Below, piece by piece: positions 16,720-24,322 of a stretch of DNA of 50,645 nt. Each line of letters opens with the position of its first letter. The stretch's first letter is position 1. The stretch comes from Bacteroidales bacterium UBA1711 (GTDB taxonomy: Bacteria; Bacteroidota; Bacteroidia; Bacteroidales; P3). The stretch is taken from contig DCJB01000124.1 in the NCBI GenBank assembly GCA_002317325.1, positions 1 through 50,645 of the forward strand. The letters are read 5' to 3'. The position numbers and the translations under genes are program-made. The notes under the pieces were generated by a model that did not search any database, was not told the origin of the DNA, and saw only the letters and a program-made list of their open reading frames with translations.

Positions 16720-17121
16720 TTAACTGACGTAACAAATAACTTCACCACCGACATTCAACGTGCGAGCCTCCTTGTCGGTCATAAGGCCCTTTGAGGTCGA
16801 GATGATCGCGATTCCAAGCCCGTTGAGAACTCGGGGCATCTCATCAACGCTCACATAACGACGGAGACCCGGAGAGCTGACTCGCTTCAACTCGCTGATG
16901 GCGGATATTTTCGTCACAGGATGATACTTCAGGGCAATCTTGATACTCTGATTATGGGAACCTTCGTTCTCAAATTTATAGTTGAGGATGTAACCCTTCT
17001 CAAACAGGATCTTGGTGATCTCTTTCTTCAAATTGGATGCAGGAATTTCAACAACTCTATGCTTTGCAGCAATCGCGTTGCGCATACGAGTCAAATAATC
17101 TGCAATAGGATCTGTTACCAT
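16720..17121 (-). CDS. rpsH: 30S ribosomal protein S8
   Basis: A 133-residue S8 (DPIADYLTRMRNAIAA; C-terminal STSKGLMTDKEARTLNVGGE). A primary 16S binder and, in E. coli, the translational repressor of the spc operon. The 75-bp gap upstream (17122-17196) is longer than its neighbours. Confidence 0.97.
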   Translation of the reverse strand: MVTDPIADYLTRMRNAIAAKHRVVEIPASNLKKEITKILFEKGYILNYKFENEGSHNQSIKIALKYHPVTKISAISELKRVSSPGLRRYVSVDEMPRVLNGLGIAIISTSKGLMTDKEARTLNVGGEVICYVS

Positions 17122-17196
17122 ATTATGATTCTTGATTTTAGTTTTGTAGTATTGGTTTTGCCAACTTGCAAAGCTACCAACGTTATTTTCTAACGA

Positions 17197-17496
17197 TTAC
17201 CAGCTGGCTTTCTTTACTCCCGGTATGAGGCCGCTGACAGCCATCTCGCGGAAATTGATACGAGAGATTCCAAACTGACGCATATATCCCTTCGGACGGC
17301 CAGTAAGCTGGCAACGGTTGTGCATACGAATGGGGCAAGCGTTTTTCGGAAGCTTCTGAAGGGCAATGACAGCCTTCTCAACATCTTCGGGCTCGCCAGT
17401 GCGGACGATTTCCTTCAATGCAGCACGCTTGGCAGCATAACGAGCAACCATTTTGGCTCTTTTACGCTCTCTTGCTTTAATCGATTCTTTAGCCAT
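17197..17496 (-). CDS. rpsN: 30S ribosomal protein S14 (zinc-free type)
   Basis: A 99-residue S14 of the long, zinc-independent type: no paired CxxC knuckles, and PIRMHNRCQLTGRPKGYMR is present. It assembles late into the 30S head. 6 bp after rplE. Confidence 0.97.
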   Translation of the reverse strand: MAKESIKARERKRAKMVARYAAKRAALKEIVRTGEPEDVEKAVIALQKLPKNACPIRMHNRCQLTGRPKGYMRQFGISRINFREMAVSGLIPGVKKASW

Positions 17497-17502
17497 TATT
17501 TC

Positions 17503-18063
17503 TTATTTTTGTTGATTCTTGAAAGGAATACCAAACAGTTTGAGCAAAGACAGAGCCTCTTTATCGGTATTGGCCGAGGTGACGAAGGTGATGTCCATAC
17601 CCTGGATGCGGTCGATTTTATCAATGTCGATCTCGGGGAATATTATCTGCTCCGAAATGCCGAAGGTATAGTTGCCCTTGCCGTCGAAACCTTTATCATT
17701 GATGCCGCGGAAATCGCGGATACGGGGGATTGAGGCAGTGATAAGACGCTCCAAGAACTCGTACATACGGTCGCCACGAAGGGTCACACGGACTCCGATG
17801 GGCATACCACGACGTAGTTTGAAGTTGGATATGTCTTTGCGGGACTTTGTCGCAACAGCCTTCTGACCAGCAATGAGGGACATTTCTTCTATGCCCTTGT
17901 CTATAACTTTCTTGTCAGCAATAGCAGCCTTACCAAGACCCTGATTCAGGGTTATTTTCTTCAAGCGGGGGGCCTGCATTACGGTAGAATAGCCGTACTC
18001 CTTCATCAGAGCAGGCAGAATCTCCTCGCGATATTTTGTCTTTAATGTGGGAATATATGCCAT
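17503..18063 (-). CDS. rplE: 50S ribosomal protein L5
   Basis: A 186-residue L5 (KKITLNQGLGKAA; PIGVRVTLRGDRMYEFLERL; GISEQIIFPEID; MDITFVTSA). It binds 5S rRNA and the P-site tRNA elbow. Its ATG overlaps the rplX stop by one base (TAATG), so the two are probably translationally coupled. Confidence 0.97.
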   Translation of the reverse strand: MAYIPTLKTKYREEILPALMKEYGYSTVMQAPRLKKITLNQGLGKAAIADKKVIDKGIEEMSLIAGQKAVATKSRKDISNFKLRRGMPIGVRVTLRGDRMYEFLERLITASIPRIRDFRGINDKGFDGKGNYTFGISEQIIFPEIDIDKIDRIQGMDITFVTSANTDKEALSLLKLFGIPFKNQQK

Positions 18064-18383
18064 TATTTAATCTCCTCCCCTGATTTTTTGGAATAACGAA
18101 CAAGTTTGCCAGTCTTCTCACTGATGCGGCGGCCGATTCTGGTGGGTGTCTTGCCGTCCATGACCATAAGGTTTGAAAGGTGGATGGGCGCCTCCTGTTC
18201 AACTATACCGCCCTGGGTGTTCTTTGCGTTTGGTTTGGTATGCTTCTTCACGAGGTTGCGACCCTCCACGATGGCGCGATTCTTTTCGGGATACACCTTC
18301 AAGACCTTGCCGGTTTTGCCCTTGTCCTTGTGGTCCCCGGCAATCACCATGACCATATCCCCTTTTTTAACGTGCAATTTCAT
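18063..18383 (-). CDS. rplX: 50S ribosomal protein L24
   Basis: A 106-residue L24 with an N-terminal KOW motif (KGDMVMVIAGDHKDKGKTGK). One of the first proteins in 50S assembly. 19 bp after rplN. Confidence 0.97.
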   Translation of the reverse strand: MKLHVKKGDMVMVIAGDHKDKGKTGKVLKVYPEKNRAIVEGRNLVKKHTKPNAKNTQGGIVEQEAPIHLSNLMVMDGKTPTRIGRRISEKTGKLVRYSKKSGEEIK

Positions 18384-18402
18384 TTTTTACTTCTTTTTTT
18401 TA

Positions 18403-18771
18403 TTACAGTACTTCAGGAGCCAACGAAACAATCTTCATGAAATTCTTATCACGCAGTTCTCGGGCAACGGGTCCGAATATACGGGTACCGCGGAGCTCGT
18501 CGTTGGCGGTGAGCAGAACACAAGCGTTGTCGTCGAAGCGGATGTAGCTACCATCATTGCGACGAACCTCTTTCTTGGTGCGTACCACAACTGCTTTAGA
18601 AACAGCTCCCTTCTTAATGTTGCCGGACGGAATGGCATCTTTGATGGCCACCACGACAGTGTCGCCAATCGAGGCGTAACGCTTCTTGGTACCACCGAGG
18701 ACACGAATACAGAGGGCGCACTTCGCACCACTGTTATCGGCAACGGTCATTCTAGTTTCTTGTTGTATCAT
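18403..18771 (-). CDS. rplN: 50S ribosomal protein L14
   Basis: A 122-residue L14 (MIQQETRMTVADNSGAK; GSYIRFDDNACVLL; RIFGPVARELR). It contributes to bridges with the 30S and binds the silencing factor RsfS in other bacteria. First gene of the spc section, 37 bp after rpsQ. Confidence 0.97.
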   Translation of the reverse strand: MIQQETRMTVADNSGAKCALCIRVLGGTKKRYASIGDTVVVAIKDAIPSGNIKKGAVSKAVVVRTKKEVRRNDGSYIRFDDNACVLLTANDELRGTRIFGPVARELRDKNFMKIVSLAPEVL

Positions 18772-18808
18772 CTCTTTTTAGTCTTTTGTCTGGATTGTTG
18801 TGTCTTTT

Positions 18809-19063
18809 TTACTTGGCTCTCTCAACGATTTCAACGAGGCGCCAGCATTTGTTCTTGCTCAGCGGACGGGTCTCCATGATGCGGACGACATCACCAATGT
18901 TGCATTCGTTCTTCTCATCGTGAGCCATAAACTTGCTGGACTTCTTGACGAATTTGCCGTACATGGGGTGCTTCACCTTGCGCTCCACCATAACGACAAT
19001 GGACTTGTCCATCTTGTTGCTCACCACAACACCGACTCTTTCTTTTCTTAAATTTCTTTCCAT
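18809..19063 (-). CDS. rpsQ: 30S ribosomal protein S17
   Basis: An 84-residue S17 (MERNLRKERVGVV; MDKSIVVMVERKVKHPMYGK). The ATG at 19063 is chosen because it gives the family N terminus and follows rpmC by 7 bp; a longer frame upstream would overlap rpmC. Confidence 0.96.
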   Translation of the reverse strand: MERNLRKERVGVVVSNKMDKSIVVMVERKVKHPMYGKFVKKSSKFMAHDEKNECNIGDVVRIMETRPLSKNKCWRLVEIVERAK

Positions 19064-19070
19064 ATCTACA

Positions 19071-19280
19071 TTAGTTCTGCTTCTGTTCAGCGATTTCGCG
19101 AGCGCGGAGTTCGGTGAGACAGCGGGCAATGGTTTTTCTACTTTCTTTTATTTTGTTAGGATTCTCAAGCGGAGAAACGGCATGAGTCAGCAACAGCTTC
19201 TGGTACATGGCGCGCTCGTTCTCCAATCTCTCCTTCAAATCAGCAGTCGAAAGTTCTTTTAAGACTAATTCGTTCTTCAT
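19071..19280 (-). CDS. rpmC: 50S ribosomal protein L29
   Basis: A 69-residue, all-helical L29 (ELSTADLKERLENERAMYQ; NPNKIKESRKTIARCLTELR). It lies beside the exit tunnel near the trigger-factor site. 11 bp after rplP. Confidence 0.96.
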   Translation of the reverse strand: MKNELVLKELSTADLKERLENERAMYQKLLLTHAVSPLENPNKIKESRKTIARCLTELRAREIAEQKQN

Positions 19281-19291
19281 GACTGTTCTTT

Positions 19292-19714
<423 letters not shown>

Positions 19715-19785
19715 TTCTTCTTATTGTTTAGCGACTCGGCAGCCGCCTCTGTTGCGAGCCGACGTGCCGAAACTTATAACCTTGA

Positions 19786-20541
19786 TTACTTATTGTTGTT
19801 TCTGTTGTTGTTCGGACGACGACGAGGACCGCCGTTGCCAGAACGACGCTCACCACCCATGGCGGGACGATGCTCGCGCTGCTGTCCTCCAACGGTGGAA
19901 GGAACCAACTCGCGCTTGCCGTAGATAACGCCGCGGCAGATATATACCTTCACACCAATACGGCCGTAGGTAGTGTGGGCCTCCGCATGAGCGTAATCAA
20001 TGTCAGCACGAAGGGTGTGAAGAGGCGTACGACCCTCTTTGTAATGCTCGCTGCGGGCAATTTCAGCACCTCCGATACGGCCGCTGATAGCAACCTTGAT
20101 GCCCTCGGCACCGCTGCGCATAGTGCCAACGATGGCATTCTTTATGGCGCGACGATACTGAACGCGCCCTTCAATCTGCTTGGCAATATTCTGAGCAACG
20201 AGAACTGCATCCAGCTCAGGACGCTTCACCTCGCTGATATTTATCTGCACATCCTTGCCGGTAAGCTTCTTCAGCTCTCCCTTCAGCTTCTCCACCTCAG
20301 AACCCTGATGACCAATAATGAGGCCTGGACGGGCAGTGTTGATGGTGACGGTGAGGAGTTTCAGGGTTCTCTCAATATAAATCTTTGAGATGCTGGCCTT
20401 AGCAAGACGGACATTGAGATACTTACGGATTTTATCGTCCTCGACGAGCTTCTGCTCAAATCTGCGGCCACCATACCAGTTAGAATCCCATCCGCGGATG
20501 ATACCTAAACGATTTCCAATTGGGTTAGTTTTTTGTCCCAT
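19786..20541 (-). CDS. rpsC: 30S ribosomal protein S3
   Basis: A 251-residue S3. A type II KH domain holds GLIIGHQGSEVEKLK, and the C-terminal S3 domain holds GRIGGAEIARSEHYKEGRTPLHTLRAD as conserved parts. The tail after residue ~230 is rich in Arg, Asn and Gly (GPRRRPNNNRNNNK). S3 lines the mRNA entry tunnel with S4 and S5. 25 bp after rplV. Confidence 0.97.
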   Translation of the reverse strand: MGQKTNPIGNRLGIIRGWDSNWYGGRRFEQKLVEDDKIRKYLNVRLAKASISKIYIERTLKLLTVTINTARPGLIIGHQGSEVEKLKGELKKLTGKDVQINISEVKRPELDAVLVAQNIAKQIEGRVQYRRAIKNAIVGTMRSGAEGIKVAISGRIGGAEIARSEHYKEGRTPLHTLRADIDYAHAEAHTTYGRIGVKVYICRGVIYGKRELVPSTVGGQQREHRPAMGGERRSGNGGPRRRPNNNRNNNK

Positions 20542-20566
20542 TGTTTATTTTCTTCTTGTTTGTTAC

Positions 20567-21004
20567 TTATTTGTTTTCTTCTTCAGCCTTGGAAGCGACG
20601 GGAGCCTCTTCGACACGGCTGCCGAGAATCACGGTGATATGGTTGCTGCGCTTGCGGATGCGATAGCCACGACCCTGCGGAGCGGTACGCATACGCTTCA
20701 CGGTGCGCCCTTCGTCCACCATAATCTGCTTCACATAAAGCTCACTCTCTTCAAGTCGCTTCCCCTCATTCTTCACCTGCCAGTTCGCAACTGCACTGAG
20801 GATAAGCTTGTACATCTTGGGAGCGCTCTCTCTCGGGCAATACTTCAGAATGCCCAGCGCTTTATCAACGTCAACGCCGCGAACCAAATCAGCGACGAGA
20901 CGAGTCTTACGGGGCGAAGTAGGATTGTTCATCAACTTTGCCACGTAGAGGGTCTTATTGGCTTCTTTGCGTGCTTCAGCACTATTTCTTTTTCTACGTC
21001 CCAT
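20567..21004 (-). CDS. rplV: 50S ribosomal protein L22
   Basis: A 145-residue L22, longer than the ~110-residue E. coli form because of both ends. The core is RKTRLVADLVRGVDVDKAL, NWQVKNEGKRLEES, and the beta-hairpin RMRTAPQGRGYRIRKRSNHI, which lines the exit tunnel. 26 bp after rpsS. Confidence 0.97.
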   Translation of the reverse strand: MGRRKRNSAEARKEANKTLYVAKLMNNPTSPRKTRLVADLVRGVDVDKALGILKYCPRESAPKMYKLILSAVANWQVKNEGKRLEESELYVKQIMVDEGRTVKRMRTAPQGRGYRIRKRSNHITVILGSRVEEAPVASKAEEENK

Positions 21005-21030
21005 TTCTTTTTTCTTTCTTTTTGGACTTG

Positions 21031-21309
21031 TTATTTCTTAGCTTTATCTTTGGATCCAGCGTGACCGCGGAAGATACGAGTGGGGGAAAACTCACCAAGT
21101 TTGTGTCCGACCATATTCTCGGTAACATAGACGGGGATGAACTTGTTGCCATTGTGAACGGCAATAGTCTGACCGACGAAGTCGGGGCTAATCATAGAAG
21201 CACGGCTCCAAGTCTTGATGGTAACCTTCTTATTAGCCTGCTGAGCCTCGATAACTCTCTTCTCAAGTTTGTGGAAGATATACGGACCTTTCTTTAATGA
21301 ACGACTCAT
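21031..21309 (-). CDS. rpsS: 30S ribosomal protein S19
   Basis: A 92-residue S19 (MSRSLKKGPYIFHKLEKRV; TWSRASMISPDFVGQTIAVH; MVGHKLGEFSPTR). It lies in the 30S head with S13. 19 bp after rplB. Confidence 0.97.
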   Translation of the reverse strand: MSRSLKKGPYIFHKLEKRVIEAQQANKKVTIKTWSRASMISPDFVGQTIAVHNGNKFIPVYVTENMVGHKLGEFSPTRIFRGHAGSKDKAKK

Positions 21310-21328
21310 TTTCTTCTTCTTTTAGTAA

Positions 21329-22153
21329 TTACTTCTTTCTTCTTTCGACAATGTACTTGCTCGACTGTTTCTTGGGAGCACGTGTCTTGTAACCCTTCGC
21401 CGGAATACCCTTGCGGCTGCGAGGATGTCCGCCAGTCTGACGGCCTTCACCACCGCCCATCGGATGGTCAACGGGATTCATGACAACACCGCGGTTGCGG
21501 GGACGACGACCCAGCCAACGGCTGCGACCGGCCTTGCCTCCAACCTCAAGGTTGTGCTCAATGTTTGAAACAACACCGACAGTGGCACGGCAGGACTGGA
21601 GTATCATGCGCATTTCGCCGCTGGGCATCTTTATGATAGCGTATTTGTCATCACGCGACATCAACTGGGCGTATGCGCCAGCACTGCGAACCATCTTGGC
21701 TCCCTGACCAGGGCGAAGTTCGATGTTGTGAATGAGCGTGCCGAAAGGAATTTCAGCGAGAGTAAGGGTGTTGCCGACTTCGGGAGCAGCACCTGTGCCA
21801 GACATAATCTTCTGACCGACTTTGAGACCCTGGGGAGCAAGAATGTAACGTTTCTCGCCATCAGCGTAAAAAACAAGCGCAATTCTCGACGAACGGTTGG
21901 GGTCGTACTCAATGGTCTTCACAGTGGCAGGAATACCGTCCTTATCGCGCTTGAAGTCGATGAAACGGTAGAGCTGCTTGTGACCACCGCCGAGATAGCG
22001 CATAGTCATTTTACCTTGGTTGTTGCGGCCACCGCTTTTTCCATAGCCGCACACCAGACTCTTTTCGGGCTTGTTCGCCGTGATGTCGTCCTTCGTGACG
22101 ACAATTTTGTGGCGCTGACCCGGGGTTGTCGGTTTAATTTTCTTTAAAGCCAT
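21329..22153 (-). CDS. rplB: 50S ribosomal protein L2
   Basis: A 274-residue L2, a primary 23S binder close to the peptidyl-transferase centre. KSGGRNNQGKMTMRYLGGG and the C-terminal VMNPVDHPMGGGEGR, with the conserved His, are present. A 115-bp gap to rplW contains a perfect 15-bp hairpin. Confidence 0.97.
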   Translation of the reverse strand: MALKKIKPTTPGQRHKIVVTKDDITANKPEKSLVCGYGKSGGRNNQGKMTMRYLGGGHKQLYRFIDFKRDKDGIPATVKTIEYDPNRSSRIALVFYADGEKRYILAPQGLKVGQKIMSGTGAAPEVGNTLTLAEIPFGTLIHNIELRPGQGAKMVRSAGAYAQLMSRDDKYAIIKMPSGEMRMILQSCRATVGVVSNIEHNLEVGGKAGRSRWLGRRPRNRGVVMNPVDHPMGGGEGRQTGGHPRSRKGIPAKGYKTRAPKKQSSKYIVERRKK

Positions 22154-22226
22154 TTTGTTTTTCTTTTTAGTCTCTTGTCAGTGGACTATAACTATTATTT
22201 ATTAATTGAATGTTCAAACAGTACGC

Positions 22227-22260
22227 GCCAAAGGCATGAGGGCTTCCTCATGCCTTTGGC
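22227..22260. repeat. Perfect 15-bp hairpin inside the S10 operon
   Basis: GCCAAAGGCATGAGG (22227-22241) and CCTCATGCCTTTGGC (22246-22260) are exact reverse complements around a 4-base loop. It lies between rplW and rplB, transcribed in the minus direction, with no following T-tract. It is therefore unlike the terminators in the window and could be an RNase III site, a pausing or attenuation element, or a dispersed palindromic repeat. Confidence 0.8.
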
Positions 22261-22268
22261 AACACACT

Positions 22269-22619
22269 TTAGATGTTGGCGTAGAAGTCGATCGCATCTC
22301 CTTCAGCCAGCGTGACGATAGCCTTCTTGAATGCGTTGGTTCGTCCCACAAGATAACCGGCCTTGGTGTAGCGGGCCTTCACCTTGCCAGCATAGTTCAT
22401 GGTGTTAACATCAAGAACCTTCACATTGTAGAAGCTCTCAACTGCCTTCCTAATCTCAATCTTATTCGCACGTCTATCGACAACAAAACCGTAACGATTG
22501 TGAACCACCGGGGCGGGCTTGTTCTTATCGCGCTGAATACGGTTCAACCGAGGATTTGCAGCAGCCTCGGTGATTCTCGTCATCTTCTCGGTGATCAGAG
22601 GTTTTACTATGATATTCAT
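22269..22619 (-). CDS. rplW: 50S ribosomal protein L23
   Basis: A 116-residue L23 (IIVKPLITEKMT; NRYGFVVDRRANKIEIRKAVE; FYNVKVLDVNTMNYAGK). It is the docking site at the tunnel exit for trigger factor and SRP. 34 bp after rplD. Confidence 0.97.
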   Translation of the reverse strand: MNIIVKPLITEKMTRITEAAANPRLNRIQRDKNKPAPVVHNRYGFVVDRRANKIEIRKAVESFYNVKVLDVNTMNYAGKVKARYTKAGYLVGRTNAFKKAIVTLAEGDAIDFYANI

Positions 22620-22653
22620 TGTTAAACTTTCTTAATGCAATTTCTACTACAGG

Positions 22654-23286
22654 TTATTTTGTCGCCAAAACACGGTTAATTTCGTCAATTACGCCCTCGC
22701 AAAGCACCACATTTGTGGCGTTAACAATGTCGTAAGTGTTTAACTCACCGATGCTAACGACCTTGCAGCGCTGCAGGTTACGGGAAGACAAAAATACGAA
22801 ATTATTTTGATTTTCAACAACTACGAGAGGCTTTTTGTCAGCAAGCTTCAGATTGCCTAACACCTCAACCATCTTTTTGGTCTTGGGAGCCTCGAAATCG
22901 AAGTTCTCAACCACGGTGAGGGCCTCAAGAGCCACCTTCTCGCTGAGCGCAGAACGACGGGCGAGACGCTTCACCTTGATATTGAGTTTGAAACGGTAGT
23001 CGCGAGGCTTGGGTCCGAAAATACGGCCGCCGCCAACGAACACGGGACTCTTCAAATCACCGCTGCGGGCACCGCCGGTGCCTTTCTGACGTTTGAGCTT
23101 GCGGGTGCTGTGAGCATTCTCGCTGCGCTCTTTTGCTTTGTGCGTACCCTGACGATTGTCTGCCAAGAACTGCTTGCAGTCAAGGTAGATGGCGTGCTGG
23201 TTGGGCTCGATGGCGAAGATAGAATCGTCGAGGTTGATGGTTCTACCGGTTTCGCTTCCGTTGACGTTATAGACTTTTAACTCCAT
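22654..23286 (-). CDS. rplD: 50S ribosomal protein L4
   Basis: A 210-residue L4 with the tunnel loop KLKRQKGTGGARSGDLKSP and GGGRIFGPKPRDY. In E. coli L4 represses its own operon. Its start overlaps the end of rplC by 10 bp, the deepest overlap in the super-operon. Confidence 0.97.
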   Translation of the reverse strand: MELKVYNVNGSETGRTINLDDSIFAIEPNQHAIYLDCKQFLADNRQGTHKAKERSENAHSTRKLKRQKGTGGARSGDLKSPVFVGGGRIFGPKPRDYRFKLNIKVKRLARRSALSEKVALEALTVVENFDFEAPKTKKMVEVLGNLKLADKKPLVVVENQNNFVFLSSRNLQRCKVVSIGELNTYDIVNATNVVLCEGVIDEINRVLATK

Positions 23287-23906
23287 CTTTCAAGTTTTAA
23301 AATTGAACCTTTGGGTCCCGGTACAGAACCTTTGACTAAAATTAAATTCTTCTCAGCGATAATCTTGACAACCTGAAGGTTTTGAACCTTGACACGATGG
23401 TTGCCAGTCTGACCGGCCATACGCATCCCCTTGAAGATACGCGAGGGATACGAACTGGCGCCAATCGAACCGGGGGCACGCAGACGGTCGTGCTGGCCGT
23501 GAGTCACATCACCGACACCGCCAAAACCGTGTCTCGTAACGACGCCTTGGAAACCCTTACCTTTCGAGGTTCCAACCACGTCAACAAATTCTCCTTCGGA
23601 GAAGACATCAACTGTCAATATTTCACCATATTTTTTCTTGTGGCCCTCCTCAAAGCGGCTGAACTCGGCAATATAGCGTTTGGGGGTGGTGTTGGCCTTT
23701 GCAAAGTGACCTCTGAGGGGCTTTGTGACGCGGCTCTCTTTCTGCTCGCCAAAAGCCAGCTGGATGGCCTCATAACCATCCTTCTCAACTGTCTTCACTT
23801 GCGTAACGACACAGGGACCAGCTTCGATAACAGTGCACGGAACTTGCTTTCCGTCGGCATTAAAAAGACTGGTCATTCCAATTTTTTTACCTAATAATCC
23901 TGACAT
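23277..23906 (-). CDS. rplC: 50S ribosomal protein L3
   Basis: A 209-residue L3 (MSGLLGKKIGMTSLFNADG; GTSKGKGFQGVVTRHGFGG; GSIGASSYPSRIFKGMRMAG). It initiates 50S assembly. The 89-bp gap from rpsJ carries a small CCGTCC/GGACGG hairpin (23952-23969). Confidence 0.97.
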   Translation of the reverse strand: MSGLLGKKIGMTSLFNADGKQVPCTVIEAGPCVVTQVKTVEKDGYEAIQLAFGEQKESRVTKPLRGHFAKANTTPKRYIAEFSRFEEGHKKKYGEILTVDVFSEGEFVDVVGTSKGKGFQGVVTRHGFGGVGDVTHGQHDRLRAPGSIGASSYPSRIFKGMRMAGQTGNHRVKVQNLQVVKIIAEKNLILVKGSVPGPKGSILKLERWS

Positions 23907-23995
23907 TTCTTTCTTTGGATTGTTTTGTTGTTAGTTTTCAGCTTATCTTCACCGTCCCACACAGGACGGCTATTCACATTGGCTGATGTTTATTT

Positions 23996-24304
23996 TCACA
24001 CTTTGATTTCGACTTCGACACCGCTGGGAAGCTCGAGCTTCATCAGAGCGTCAATGGTCTTTGCACGGTCGTTAATCTCGATGTCCATCAGACGCTTGTA
24101 GGAACTGAGTTCGAACTGTTCGCGACTCTTTTTGTTGACGAAGGTCGAGCGGTTGACTGTGAAAATCTTCTTGTTCGTAGGCAGCGGAATGGGGCCATTC
24201 ACAACTGCTCCCGTCATCTTGACGGTCTTAACGATCTTCTCGGCTGACTTGTCAACCAGATTGTGGTCGTAAGATTTCAGTTTGATTCTAATACGTTGAC
24301 TCAC
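23996..24304 (-). CDS. rpsJ: 30S ribosomal protein S10
   Basis: A 102-residue S10 (MSQRIRIKLKSYDHNLVDKS; GPIPLPTNKKIFTVNRSTFV; REQFELSSYKRLMDI). Besides its place in the 30S head it partners NusB/NusG in antitermination in other bacteria. It follows fusA by 18 bp with no promoter visible, so the str and S10 clusters look continuous. Confidence 0.97.
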   Translation of the reverse strand: MSQRIRIKLKSYDHNLVDKSAEKIVKTVKMTGAVVNGPIPLPTNKKIFTVNRSTFVNKKSREQFELSSYKRLMDIEINDRAKTIDALMKLELPSGVEVEIKV

Positions 24305-24322
24305 GGTTAGTAGTTTTTATTA

